Both the position numbers and the translations under genes were made by a program. Below, one piece after another: positions 54,388-62,357 of a stretch of 64,000 bases of DNA. Position 1 is the first letter of the stretch, and each line of letters begins with the position of its first letter. Source of the DNA: Winogradskyella sp. MH6 (GTDB taxonomy: Bacteria; Bacteroidota; Bacteroidia; Flavobacteriales; Flavobacteriaceae); assembly GCF_022810765.1 (NCBI RefSeq), contig NZ_CP094494.1, forward strand, positions 1,550,001-1,614,000, given 5' to 3'. Under the pieces are notes generated by a model. It did no database searches. It had not been told where the DNA came from and saw only the letters and a program-made list of their open reading frames with translations.

Positions 54388-54648
54388 ATGCAAATATCAG
54401 TAGACTTAACCTTATCACCATTACAAGACGATTATGAAGCTCATATCATAGATTTTATCAAGGTGTTAAGAGCTTCAAAATTCAAAGTTTTGGAAAACCC
54501 TTTAAGTACTCAGATTTTTGGTGAGATTAATGAACTAATGTCTTTTCTGACTGAAGCTATTGAAACATCTTTTGAAAATACGGATATTAGTGTACTCACC
54601 ATGAAAGTTGTAAAAACTAATAGAAGCAATTATGAACCACATTTTTGA
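54388..54648 (+). CDS. Thiamine-binding (YkoF/MTH1187-type) family protein
   Basis: This 86-residue protein has the beta-alpha-beta pattern of the thiamine-binding domain (MQISVDLTLSPLQDDYEAH, then KVLENPLSTQIFGE). Members in this family bind thiamine or its precursors in the cytoplasm. It sits just before a PnuC-type transporter and a kinase (17-bp overlap), and the locus continues to a TPP-riboswitch-controlled TonB receptor, so a role in thiamine uptake fits. It is 2 bp after pcrB. Confidence 0.8.
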   Translation: MQISVDLTLSPLQDDYEAHIIDFIKVLRASKFKVLENPLSTQIFGEINELMSFLTEAIETSFENTDISVLTMKVVKTNRSNYEPHF

Positions 54649-55264
54649 TTTTTTTCTTGATGCTTATCAAAACACACCAACCAATCAAATAGTATTAGAA
54701 GCTGTAGCTTTTGTTTTTGGTGTTCTTAGTGTATACTATGCAAAAAAAGCTAATATACTGGTATATCCAACAGGTCTAATCTGTACAGTTATTACCGTAT
54801 ATATTCTTAATGTAAATGAATATTACGGAGATATGATGATGAACTTTTACTATTCAATTATGAGTATTTATGGATGGTGGAATTGGGCTAGAAAAAGAGA
54901 AGACAAACCTGTTGTGCCGATTTCTCGTACTAATTCCAAAGAAAAAATTATAGGTGTAATTTTCTTCTTAGTGACTATGATTGTCACTTATGCTGTTTAT
55001 AAGGCTTATGATTACGATATGCAAGTTCCAAATTATATAGATGTTGTCACCTCTGGTATATTTTTTACGGCCATGTGGTATATGGCTAATAAAAAATTAG
55101 AGAATTGGACATTGTGGATAATAGGAGACATTATAACAATTCCGCTTTATGCATATAGAGGTTTAGGGATGTTATCATTGCAATATCTTATCTTTACAGT
55201 ATTAGCAATTCAAGGATATATTGCATGGAAGAAAAGCTTAAACAGCAACCAAGCAACTGCATAA
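54632..55264 (+). CDS. PnuC-family transporter, probably for thiamine (PnuT-like)
   Basis: This 210-residue inner-membrane protein has seven hydrophobic segments and the PnuC core pattern (FVFGVLSVYYAKKANILVYPTG; YYSIMSIYGWWNWARKRE, the W-NW motif). PnuC-like proteins move vitamin precursors by facilitated diffusion and depend on a kinase to trap the product. Its start overlaps the thiamine-binding gene by 17 bp and its end overlaps the kinase by 40 bp. Context favours thiamine over nicotinamide riboside as substrate; sequence alone does not settle it. Confidence 0.85.
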   Translation: MNHIFDFFLDAYQNTPTNQIVLEAVAFVFGVLSVYYAKKANILVYPTGLICTVITVYILNVNEYYGDMMMNFYYSIMSIYGWWNWARKREDKPVVPISRTNSKEKIIGVIFFLVTMIVTYAVYKAYDYDMQVPNYIDVVTSGIFFTAMWYMANKKLENWTLWIIGDIITIPLYAYRGLGMLSLQYLIFTVLAIQGYIAWKKSLNSNQATA

Positions 55265-55794
55265 AAGTTGTGTTATTTGGTCCAGAATCTACAGGAAAAA
55301 CAACACTTTCTAGACAATTGGCCAGACATTACAATTCGGTTTGGGTGCCAGAATATGCACGAGAGTATCTTCAAAATAAATGGAATAACGAAAGAAAAAC
55401 CTGTGAGCCTCACGATTTATTGCCAATAGCCATTGGCCAAATGAAATTAGAAAATGACTTGGCTAAAAAAACAGATTCAGTGCTCATTTGCGATACAGAT
55501 ATACTTGAAACTAAGGTGTATAGCGAAGCATACTACTCTGGTACATGTGACCCGATTTTAGAAGCACATGCTCTAAAAAATTCGTATGACCTCTATTTTT
55601 TGACCTATATTGACACGCCTTGGGAAAAAGACGATTTAAGAGATAAACCCAATGAAAGAGAACGAATGTTTAAAGCATTTGAAAACGCTTTAATTAAATA
55701 CGACAGACCATATGTTCTGTTAAAAGGAAATAAAGAAGAGCGCTTAAAAAAAGCAGTTGAACATATTGATAACCTACTTAAAAATAAAAAATGA
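55225..55794 (+). CDS. NadR-like ATPase/kinase linked to the PnuC transporter
   Basis: This 189-residue P-loop protein resembles the kinase domain of NadR (ribosylnicotinamide kinase). Walker A is GPESTGKTT (19-27); SVWVPEYAREYL, LICDTDILETKVYSEAYYG-type and LTYIDTPWEKDDLRDKPNERE follow in the order seen in NadR kinases. Its gene overlaps pnuC by 40 bp and the next gene by 4 bp (ATGA). In a thiamine locus it may phosphorylate thiamine to trap it inside the cell. NR kinase is the alternative. Confidence 0.82.
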   Translation: MEEKLKQQPSNCIKVVLFGPESTGKTTLSRQLARHYNSVWVPEYAREYLQNKWNNERKTCEPHDLLPIAIGQMKLENDLAKKTDSVLICDTDILETKVYSEAYYSGTCDPILEAHALKNSYDLYFLTYIDTPWEKDDLRDKPNERERMFKAFENALIKYDRPYVLLKGNKEERLKKAVEHIDNLLKNKK

Positions 55795-57347
55795 GTTTTA
55801 CAAAAAACGACATTAAACAAATAGAGGCTAAAGGATTAACCGTAAACCAAGTAGAGTCTCAAATAGAATTATTTAAAACCGGAATTCCATTTACAAATAT
55901 TGCGGCAGCTGCTACGATTGGTGATGGTATTCTAGATTTATCTGAACAACAGAAAGAAGAAGCCATTACACATTTTGATAGTAATAAAAAAGGCTTATCA
56001 CTTCTAAAATTTGTTCCTGCTTCTGGTGCAGCAACTAGAATGTTTAAGTTTTTATTTAAGTTTTTAAAGGACTACAACCCTCAAAAAGAATCATTAAACT
56101 CTTTTATCAATAAGAATGATTCAAAGGATTTAGCTTTTTTTCTGGTTGGTTTAGAGAAATTTCCATTTTATGAGCAAGTTTTAGAACGCTTACATGAAAA
56201 AGGAATTGATTTCAAAACTTTATCTACACAAGACAAGGCAGTCCACTTTGTGCAAATTATGCTTGGTGAAGACGAACTTAATTTTGGTAATTCCCCAAAA
56301 GGGTTACTTCCATTCCACAAGTACAAAAACGGCTATATTTCAACAGCGTTTGAAGAGCATTTGTACGAAGCAGCATTGTATGCTTCAAATGATAAGAAAG
56401 CGGAGCTTCATTTTACAATTTCAGAGAATTACAGAGATAAATTCACAGAAGAGTTTAGACGTATTGAAGAATATGTTGAGGAAAACACAGGAGTATCATT
56501 CAATATTTCATTTTCTTACCAACAAGAATCCACAGATACTATAGCAGTTACTCCAAAGGACATACCTTTTAGAAACGATGATGACACGTTGCTCTTTAGA
56601 CCATCTGGCCATGGTGCATTATTAAAAAACTTAAACACATTAGATTCTGACGTTATATTCATAAAGAATATAGATAATGTGGTTGTAAAACAATACAAAG
56701 AAGAAGTTGCAAAGTATAAAAAGGTGCTTGCAGGAATTTTATTGAAACTTCAAACCAAGTCATTTGAATGTCTTAGAGTGTTGGATCAAGAAAGTATTTC
56801 AGATAAAGAGTTTGAAATGGTTGAAACCTTTTTAACCAATGAAATGTGTGTTAAAATTTCTGGTGAATACAAAAAATATTTAGATAAATACAAGATTGAA
56901 TACCTGAAAGAAAAATTGAATAGACCTATCCGAATTTGCGGTATGGTAAAAAATGAAGGTGAACCAGGAGGTGGTCCTTTTTGGGTAAGAGATATCTATG
57001 GTAATCTGTCTTTGCAAATTGTAGAGTCTGCGCAAATAAATCTAAAGAATAAAGGTCAGAAGGACATTCTAACCAATGCAACACACTTTAATCCTGTTGA
57101 TTTGGTTTGTGGTGTAAAAAACTACAAAGGAGAAAAGTTTGATTTAGAAGATTTTGTGGACCATAATGCAGCATTTATTACAGCAAAAACCAAACTAGGA
57201 AAAGATCTGAAAGCATTAGAATTACCTGGACTTTGGAATGGTAGTATGGCACATTGGAACACTATTTTTGTTGAGGTGCCAATCATTACATTCAACCCAG
57301 TAAAAACAGTAAATGACTTACTAAAAGCACCACACCAAATAGACTAG
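55791..57347 (+). CDS. DUF4301 family protein
   Basis: This 518-residue protein matches in length and order the DUF4301 proteins of Bacteroidota, which contain LKFVPASGAATRMFKFL near the N-terminus (about 65-82) and GEPGGGPFWVRD and GLWNGSMAHWNTIFVEVP towards the C-terminus. There is no signal peptide. Some DUF4301-containing proteins resemble nucleotidyltransferases; GASGAATRMFKF is faintly like a sugar-nucleotide loop, but no function is established. ATGA overlap with the kinase ties it to the thiamine locus. Confidence 0.75.
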   Translation: MSFTKNDIKQIEAKGLTVNQVESQIELFKTGIPFTNIAAAATIGDGILDLSEQQKEEAITHFDSNKKGLSLLKFVPASGAATRMFKFLFKFLKDYNPQKESLNSFINKNDSKDLAFFLVGLEKFPFYEQVLERLHEKGIDFKTLSTQDKAVHFVQIMLGEDELNFGNSPKGLLPFHKYKNGYISTAFEEHLYEAALYASNDKKAELHFTISENYRDKFTEEFRRIEEYVEENTGVSFNISFSYQQESTDTIAVTPKDIPFRNDDDTLLFRPSGHGALLKNLNTLDSDVIFIKNIDNVVVKQYKEEVAKYKKVLAGILLKLQTKSFECLRVLDQESISDKEFEMVETFLTNEMCVKISGEYKKYLDKYKIEYLKEKLNRPIRICGMVKNEGEPGGGPFWVRDIYGNLSLQIVESAQINLKNKGQKDILTNATHFNPVDLVCGVKNYKGEKFDLEDFVDHNAAFITAKTKLGKDLKALELPGLWNGSMAHWNTIFVEVPIITFNPVKTVNDLLKAPHQID

Positions 57348-57349
57348 TT

Positions 57350-57754
57350 GTGGATGTTGAAGCCTTAAAATCTGAATTAACTTATAAAGCTGTCAGAAGC
57401 TCAGGTAGTGGTGGACAGAATGTCAACAAAGTAGCTTCAAAAGTAGTGCTCTACTTTAATCTCGAAGCTTCAGAACAATTTACAGACGACGAAAAAACAC
57501 GCTTGGCTGAGTATTTTCAGAATAGGTTGAACAAACAAGGTGTTTTAATCTTAGATTCTAGCGAAACCCGAAGCCAGTTTAGAAACAAAGCTTTAGTTAC
57601 TCAAAAGTTTTTAGATCTTATTGTTGAAGGATTAAAAGAAGAAAAGGAGCGTAAACCCACCAAAGTACCTAAAACGGTAAAACGAAAGCGCCTCGATACC
57701 AAACGCAAAAACGCTGAAAAAAAGGCAAACAGAAAACCTCCAAAAATCGACTAA
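57350..57754 (+). CDS. arfB: ArfB-like peptidyl-tRNA hydrolase
   Basis: This 134-residue protein carries the release-factor GGQ motif in RSSGSGGQNVNKVASK (about 17-32) and a basic C-terminal tail (KRKRLDTKRKNAEKKANRK) of the sort that lies in the ribosomal mRNA channel. ArfB frees ribosomes stalled without a stop codon by hydrolysing peptidyl-tRNA. Translation most likely begins at a GTG at 57350, two bases after the DUF4301 stop. Family placement is firm. Confidence 0.85.
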   Translation: MDVEALKSELTYKAVRSSGSGGQNVNKVASKVVLYFNLEASEQFTDDEKTRLAEYFQNRLNKQGVLILDSSETRSQFRNKALVTQKFLDLIVEGLKEEKERKPTKVPKTVKRKRLDTKRKNAEKKANRKPPKID

Positions 57755-57763
57755 CTGAATAGT

Positions 57764-57830
57764 GCGTCACTTCGAGTGATTCTGAAGTATTTCGAGTGAT
57801 TCTGAAGTATGAAGAATAGTATCGAGAAGT
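57764..57830. repeat. Intergenic repeat, copy B, with internal 20-bp duplication
   Basis: Inverted copy of 51461-51510. It contains an exact 20-bp tandem duplication: 57771-57790 and 57791-57810 (ttcgagtgattctgaagtat). Confidence 0.65.
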
Positions 57831-57850
57831 TTAATTATTGCAGTTTTTCA

Positions 57851-57881
57851 TTTGCTAATCTTTAAATGTGACATATCTTTG
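57851..57881 (+). promoter_or_regulatory. Promoter of the TPP-riboswitch transcript
   Basis: TTTG (57851-57854), exactly 19 nt, TATCTTTG (57874-57881): a full match to the Bacteroidota consensus. Transcription would start around 57886, just before the riboswitch. Confidence 0.8.
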
Positions 57882-57887
57882 CAGCGT

Positions 57888-57965
57888 TCTCAAAAAAGGG
57901 GTGCCAATAAGTGGCTGAGATCATACCCATTGAACCTAGAACAGGTAATGCTGTTTAGGAATTTA
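57888..57965 (+). ncRNA. TPP (thiamine pyrophosphate) riboswitch
   Basis: The THI-box core is clear: GGGGTGCC, GGCTGAGATCATACCC, TTGAACCT, GAACAGGTAATGCTG and TTTAGGAA in the standard order. Thiamine pyrophosphate binding would lower expression of the downstream TonB-dependent receptor. The expression platform is not resolved; a dispersed palindrome (57975-58000) lies between the aptamer and the gene. Confidence 0.95.
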
Positions 57966-57974
57966 AGATGACTT

Positions 57975-58000
57975 GTCATACTGAACTTGTTTCAGTATGG
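57975..58000. repeat. Palindromic repeat inside the TPP-riboswitch leader
   Basis: CATACTGAA/TTCAGTATG hairpin with a 5-nt loop, of the same class as 51553-51580 and 60910-60930. It separates the aptamer from the TonB-receptor start. Confidence 0.6.
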
Positions 58001-58071
58001 TATCATCACAAAATCAATTATTAACAAAGAATAATTACCTCTTTTTATTCGATTATAAATTTATAGTCGTA

Positions 58072-60306
58072 ATGAAAAACTTATTCAACAATCTCTTAAA
58101 AACAAAACGACAGAGATTATCACTTTTCATTTTTATTTTAAGCCTTTGTTCAGCTTATGGACAAGAAAAACAGCAAGACAGTACTAAAACAGAAAAACTA
58201 GATGAAGTTTTAGTAAAAGCAGTTCGTGTAAAGGAAAAAGCGCCGATTACACATTCTAATGTCACTAAAGAAGAGATTGCAAAACGTAATTTAGGGCAAG
58301 ATATTCCAATATTATTGAACTTTTTGCCATCTGTAGTTACCACAACAGATGCAGGTGCAGGTGTAGGTTATACAGGTATTAGGGTAAGAGGTGTAAGTCC
58401 GCAATCTACTAATGTAACTATTAATGGTATACCTTATAATGATGCAGAATCTTTAGGAACATTTTGGGTTAATTTAGGAGATATAGCATCTTCTGTAGAA
58501 AGTTTACAGCTACAACGTGGTGTTGGTACATCTACCAATGGTTCTGGTGCTTTTGGTGCAAGTATCAATGTGCTTACAGATGCTGTTGCAAAGGATGCTT
58601 ATGGCGAAATTTCAAATTCTTTTGGTAGTTATAATACCAGAAAGCATACAGTAAAATTTAGCACAGGATTGTTAAACGATCATATTGAAATTGCTGGTCG
58701 TTTGTCTAATATTGTTTCAGATGGTTACATCGACCGAGCTTCGGCAGACTTAAAATCTTATTTCTTACAAGGAGCTTACGTAGATGACAATACTTTAATA
58801 AAAGCGGTTGTATTTGGTGGTAAAGAAGTAACATACCAATCTTGGAATGGTTTAGAAGATCTAGACTTGCTAGAGAATGACAGAACCTACAACACAGCAG
58901 GAATGTACGGAGACGATGAAGGAAATATCAAATTTTATGATAACGAGGTAGATAATTACAGTCAAGATCATTATCAATTACACTGGAATCAACGTTATAA
59001 CAATAACTGGTCTACAACTATTGGCTTAAACTATACCAATGGTCGTGGGTATTTTGAGCAGTACAAAGAAGATGAAGATTTCGCAGATTATGGTTTAGAA
59101 GAATTAGACTTTAATGGTGAAGTGGTCAACACTACGGACCTTATTCGTCGTCGTTGGTTAGATAACGATTTTTATGTTGTAAATGCCACTGCAAACTATA
59201 AAGACGCTAATATCGATTTAATTTTTGGTGGTTCTTTTAGTCATTACGATGGAGATCATTTTGGTGAAATTATTTGGGCAGAATTTGCGAGCCAAAGTGA
59301 AATTAGAGACCGTTATTACGATGGAAATAGTTTAAAAAATGATTTATCCGTTTTCTCTAAAGCTAACTATAAGCTAAATGATAAAGTAAGCCTTTACGGA
59401 GATTTACAGGTTAGAAACGTAACCTATAAAACCTTCGGAAACACATCTGATTTAGTAGATTTTGAAGTTAATAAAGATTTCACATTCTTTAATCCAAAAG
59501 CAGGTATAACCTATGATTTAAATGCAGGTAACAGCCTTTATTTCTCTTATGCGAGAGCGAACAGAGAACCAAACCGTACCGATTTTGAAAGTAATAACGA
59601 TATTGAGCCAGAGCAGCTTAACGATTTTGAGTTAGGTTGGAGACACAAAAACGGAAACTTTACGTTAAATGCCAATGCTTACTACATGTTGTATAATGAG
59701 CAGTTGGTGTTGTCTGGTCAGTTAGATGATGTTGGTAACCCAATACGTACCAATAGTGGTGAGAGTTATCGTTTAGGTTTAGAGTTAGAAGCTATAATTC
59801 CGGTAACACCAAAATTAACCTTACAACCTAATGTAACGCTGAGCTCTAACAAGAACAAAGAAACTATCATAGATTTTGATGGTGAATTACAAAACTTGGG
59901 AAAAACTGATATCTCGTTTTCACCAGAACTTGTAGCAGCAAATGCAATTGTGTTTCAGCCAGTACAAGATTTACAAATGGCTTTATTAAGCAAATATGTC
60001 GGTGACCAATACATGAGTAATACTGAAGCTGATGCTTCTAAGCTAGATAGCTACTTTATTAACGATTTTAATGTTAGTTATAAATTATCATTCCGAGGCA
60101 CTGAGGATTCTCAACCTATTTTTGATTCTATCGTGTTCACAGGATTGGTAAACAATATATTTAATGTAAAGTATATTTCTAATGGTTACTATTACACTTA
60201 TGATGATACGTGGTCAGATCCTAGTGTAGTAACAACTATTGAAGGCGCTGGTTTTTATCCACAAGCTACAACCAACTTCTTGGTTGGTATGACTTTGAAT
60301 TTTTAA
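58072..60306 (+). CDS. TonB-dependent receptor, thiamine-regulated
   Basis: This 744-residue outer-membrane receptor starts at ATG 58072, which leaves a normal signal peptide (ending SAYGQ); an in-frame upstream ATG would add 25 residues of riboswitch-leader sequence. The plug domain (about 50-180: IPILLNFLPSVVTTTDAGAG, TGIRVRGVSPQSTNVTINGI, VESLQLQRGVGTSTNGSGAFG) is followed by a barrel ending in LVGMTLNF. It lies behind a TPP riboswitch, so its ligand is almost certainly thiamine or a precursor. It ends in a terminator. Confidence 0.93.
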   Translation: MKNLFNNLLKTKRQRLSLFIFILSLCSAYGQEKQQDSTKTEKLDEVLVKAVRVKEKAPITHSNVTKEEIAKRNLGQDIPILLNFLPSVVTTTDAGAGVGYTGIRVRGVSPQSTNVTINGIPYNDAESLGTFWVNLGDIASSVESLQLQRGVGTSTNGSGAFGASINVLTDAVAKDAYGEISNSFGSYNTRKHTVKFSTGLLNDHIEIAGRLSNIVSDGYIDRASADLKSYFLQGAYVDDNTLIKAVVFGGKEVTYQSWNGLEDLDLLENDRTYNTAGMYGDDEGNIKFYDNEVDNYSQDHYQLHWNQRYNNNWSTTIGLNYTNGRGYFEQYKEDEDFADYGLEELDFNGEVVNTTDLIRRRWLDNDFYVVNATANYKDANIDLIFGGSFSHYDGDHFGEIIWAEFASQSEIRDRYYDGNSLKNDLSVFSKANYKLNDKVSLYGDLQVRNVTYKTFGNTSDLVDFEVNKDFTFFNPKAGITYDLNAGNSLYFSYARANREPNRTDFESNNDIEPEQLNDFELGWRHKNGNFTLNANAYYMLYNEQLVLSGQLDDVGNPIRTNSGESYRLGLELEAIIPVTPKLTLQPNVTLSSNKNKETIIDFDGELQNLGKTDISFSPELVAANAIVFQPVQDLQMALLSKYVGDQYMSNTEADASKLDSYFINDFNVSYKLSFRGTEDSQPIFDSIVFTGLVNNIFNVKYISNGYYYTYDDTWSDPSVVTTIEGAGFYPQATTNFLVGMTLNF

Positions 60307-60326
60307 ACAATTCTAAACAATAAAAT

Positions 60327-60358
60327 AAAACCCTGTAAGCTAATGTTTACAGGGTTTT
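60327..60358 (+). terminator. Terminator of the TonB-receptor gene
   Basis: AAAACCCTGTAA/TTACAGGGTTTT 12-bp stem with following T-run. Confidence 0.85.
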
Positions 60359-60377
60359 TTATGTGAAGAAATTCTTA

Positions 60378-60815
60378 TTAATTAGAAACCAAATATTGAC
60401 CATTACCCAAATCATCAACTCTATAGGGTTGCAAGGTGCAAGATTGTGTATTTCCATTCAATCCAATACCTGTAGATAAACTATATTGGTTGGCATCATC
60501 GCAACCACATACAACAACATCTCCAGTACCAGAGTCTGTTAAGGTAGAGCAGGCGCCAGGTGCATGACTTGGATCTGCAGCATCCCATGCATAAAGCGTA
60601 GAAGAGTTTAAGCGATATAACCAAATACCGTTATTCCCTTGGTTAGCAACATATACTGCATTAGTATTAAATTGAAGTTGATTAAACTGCGGCAAGTTTG
60701 TATTAACCGTCAGATTTACACCTGCATCAAATAAGAAGTTACAATTGCTGTTAATGTTATCGTCGCTACCGCACGATATAGCTATGAATGAGAGGATTAT
60801 AATCAGTTTTTTCAT
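60378..60815 (-). CDS. Rieske-like lipoprotein without obvious cluster ligands
   Basis: This 145-residue lipoprotein has the lipobox FIAISC (Cys15) and a small beta domain. The segment VVCGCDDANQYSLSTG has the layout of the second Rieske loop (C-P-C-H-G-S-x-F-D-x-x-T-G), but the His ligands are missing and the first loop is also changed, so a 2Fe-2S cluster is unlikely. Its role may be structural or binding. It is divergent from greA with about 137 bp between the starts. Confidence 0.6.
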   Translation of the reverse strand: MKKLIIILSFIAISCGSDDNINSNCNFLFDAGVNLTVNTNLPQFNQLQFNTNAVYVANQGNNGIWLYRLNSSTLYAWDAADPSHAPGACSTLTDSGTGDVVVCGCDDANQYSLSTGIGLNGNTQSCTLQPYRVDDLGNGQYLVSN

Positions 60816-60869
60816 CTTAATTTTTGAGGCTCAATTTACAATTATTTAAGCTTTACGCTAAATATTTTA

Positions 60870-60877
60870 TATATTTG
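60870..60877 (+). promoter_or_regulatory. -7 element (TATATTTG) upstream of greA
   Basis: Match to TAnnTTTG. The transcript would begin around 60883, exactly where a terminator-like hairpin begins. Confidence 0.5.
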
Positions 60878-60883
60878 CAAAGT

Positions 60884-60909
60884 AATCTCGTTGACGCGAG
60901 ATTTTTTTT
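60884..60909 (+). terminator. Terminator-like hairpin in the greA leader
   Basis: AATCTCG (60884-60890) / CGAGATT (60897-60903) with a run of eight T (60902-60909). No plus-strand gene ends here, as the TonB-receptor gene has its own terminator, so this looks like premature termination of the greA transcript. Confidence 0.55.
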
Positions 60910-60930
60910 ATGCTGAATTTACTTCAGCAT
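60910..60930. repeat. Palindrome (atgctgaa/ttcagcat type) in the greA leader
   Basis: ATGCTGAA/TTCAGCAT with a 5-nt loop, directly after the leader terminator. Confidence 0.55.
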
Positions 60931-60952
60931 CTTTTATTAAAACGAATGAATT

Positions 60953-61426
60953 ATGAGTAAAGTATCTTATTATACAGCAGAAGGATTAAAAAAGTTAAGA
61001 GAAGAGTTAAATCAACTTAAAGACATTGAGCGTCCAAAGGCGTCTCAGGCCATTGCAGAAGCAAGAGATAAAGGTGATTTAAGTGAAAATGCTGAGTACG
61101 ATGCAGCTAAAGAAGCGCAAGGCATGCTTGAGATGAAAATTTCTAAGATGGAAGAAACTTTAGCCAATGCTCGTGTTATTGATGAGTCTCAACTAGATAC
61201 TTCTAAAGTGTTAGCTTTATCTAAAGTGAAGATAAAAAACCAAACCAACGGTATGGAGATGACCTATACTTTGGTAGCTGAGAGTGAAGCAGATTTGACT
61301 TCAGGTAAAATTTCTGTAAACTCACCAATAGGTAAAGGCTTGTTGGGTAAGTCTGTTGGTGATATAGCAGAAATTCAGGTGCCAAATGGTATATTGAAGT
61401 TTGATATTTTAGAGATATCTAGATAA
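60953..61426 (+). CDS. greA: Transcription elongation factor GreA
   Basis: This 157-residue RNA-polymerase cofactor stimulates cleavage of backtracked transcripts. The N-terminal coiled coil (about 10-75) carries the acidic tip in RDKGDLSENAEYDAAKEA (Asp/Glu pair about residues 42-45), and the C-terminal FKBP-like domain binds polymerase (SPIGKGLLGKSVGDIAEIQVP). Length is exactly that of typical GreA. The leader contains an intrinsic-terminator-like hairpin, so attenuation is possible. HIT gene follows after a terminator. Confidence 0.96.
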   Translation: MSKVSYYTAEGLKKLREELNQLKDIERPKASQAIAEARDKGDLSENAEYDAAKEAQGMLEMKISKMEETLANARVIDESQLDTSKVLALSKVKIKNQTNGMEMTYTLVAESEADLTSGKISVNSPIGKGLLGKSVGDIAEIQVPNGILKFDILEISR

Positions 61427-61429
61427 CAA

Positions 61430-61449
61430 ATTTCTGCGAAAGCAGAAAT
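61430..61449. repeat. Short intergenic palindrome
   Basis: ATTTCTGC/GCAGAAAT with a 4-nt loop, similar to 32698-32715. Confidence 0.45.
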
Positions 61450-61470
61450 CCTACAATTATTAAGACATAT

Positions 61471-61500
61471 AAAAGATTCCTTAATCAAGGAATCTTTTTA
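61471..61500 (+). terminator. Terminator after greA
   Basis: AAAAGATTCCTT/AAGGAATCTTTT perfect 12-bp stem with a 4-nt loop and flanking T. Confidence 0.85.
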
Positions 61501-61529
61501 TATTTATAGAGTATTGAAAAACCCTACCA

Positions 61530-61919
61530 ATGGCTACACTTTTTACAAAAATTATTAATGGTGAGATTCCGTCATACAAAGTTGCAGAAACCGACGAGTT
61601 TTTTGCGTTTTTAGATATTAATCCTAATTCTAAAGGCCATACGCTTTGCATACCTAAAAAGGAGGTTGATAAAATTTTTGACCTAGATGAGGAAACATAC
61701 ATGGGATTAATGCAGTTTTCGAGACGTGTAGCTTTAGCCATAGAAAAGGTAATTCCCTGCCAACGTGTTGGCATGTCTGTAATTGGCTTAGAAGTACCTC
61801 ACGTACATGTGCATTTAATACCGCTTCACACTATGGAAAACGCACGTTTTACGCATAAAGAAAAATTGACTTCAGAAGAGTTTGAAGCGATAGCTCAAAA
61901 AATAGCTTCGCATTTATAA
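61530..61919 (+). CDS. HIT-family nucleotide hydrolase
   Basis: This 129-residue HIT (histidine triad) protein hydrolyses nucleotide phosphoramidates or dinucleoside polyphosphates. The triad HVHVHLIPL is at about 90-98, and LDINPNSKGHTLCIPKKEV precedes it in the usual place. Length is typical of Hint-like proteins. It is 29 bp after the greA terminator and its stop abuts the convergent zinc-ribbon gene. Confidence 0.92.
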   Translation: MATLFTKIINGEIPSYKVAETDEFFAFLDINPNSKGHTLCIPKKEVDKIFDLDEETYMGLMQFSRRVALAIEKVIPCQRVGMSVIGLEVPHVHVHLIPLHTMENARFTHKEKLTSEEFEAIAQKIASHL

Positions 61920-62276
61920 TTAAAAGGAAATTACTCCGGTTACAAATAAGATTATCACAGTTACAAGAAGTACATCAAAAACGATGAATATCCAGGCTAA
62001 TGGCTTTAGCTTTATAGATTTTGGTCTGGGTTTTACAGCACGTTGCTGATATTTCACAACACGTTCTATGTTATCTGTCCAACGCACCGGAAAAATTGTA
62101 GTATTACAATTGTAACAGTGCATATGATGGGAAGTTTCCGAAGTTATGGCTTTGTAAAAGACATTTTCGGTCAACTTTTGCTTAAAGGTAATTTCCAAAC
62201 CATCATTAGAGTAACATTCTGGGCAATTATTGCTCAGTCTGGCTTCTTTTAACGTAAAGTATTTTGATGAACCCAT
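61920..62276 (-). CDS. Zinc-ribbon membrane protein of unknown function
   Basis: This 118-residue protein has a CPEC...CYNC four-cysteine pattern (about 18-21 and 54-57) resembling a zinc ribbon, and a C-terminal TM helix (about 93-115). I start at the ATG at 62276; an earlier TTG adds two residues only. A TACATTTG -7 box ends 3 nt upstream of the ATG, predicting a leaderless transcript. Function unknown. Confidence 0.65.
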   Translation of the reverse strand: MGSSKYFTLKEARLSNNCPECYSNDGLEITFKQKLTENVFYKAITSETSHHMHCYNCNTTIFPVRWTDNIERVVKYQQRAVKPRPKSIKLKPLAWIFIVFDVLLVTVIILFVTGVISF

Positions 62277-62279
62277 ACT

Positions 62280-62287
62280 CAAATGTA
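62280..62287 (-). promoter_or_regulatory. -7 element (TACATTTG) directly before the zinc-ribbon gene
   Basis: Ends 3 nt before the ATG. Confidence 0.45.
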
Positions 62288-62357
62288 TAATATTTTTTTA
62301 AATTCTTTATTATGAGTTGTTTAAGTGAAAGGTATTGTTCAATTATTCTTTTTTGGC

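Noticed and set aside
57771..57810. Exact 20-bp tandem repeat considered as a CRISPR remnant
   Set aside because: Only two adjacent copies with no spacers; it is part of a dispersed intergenic repeat.
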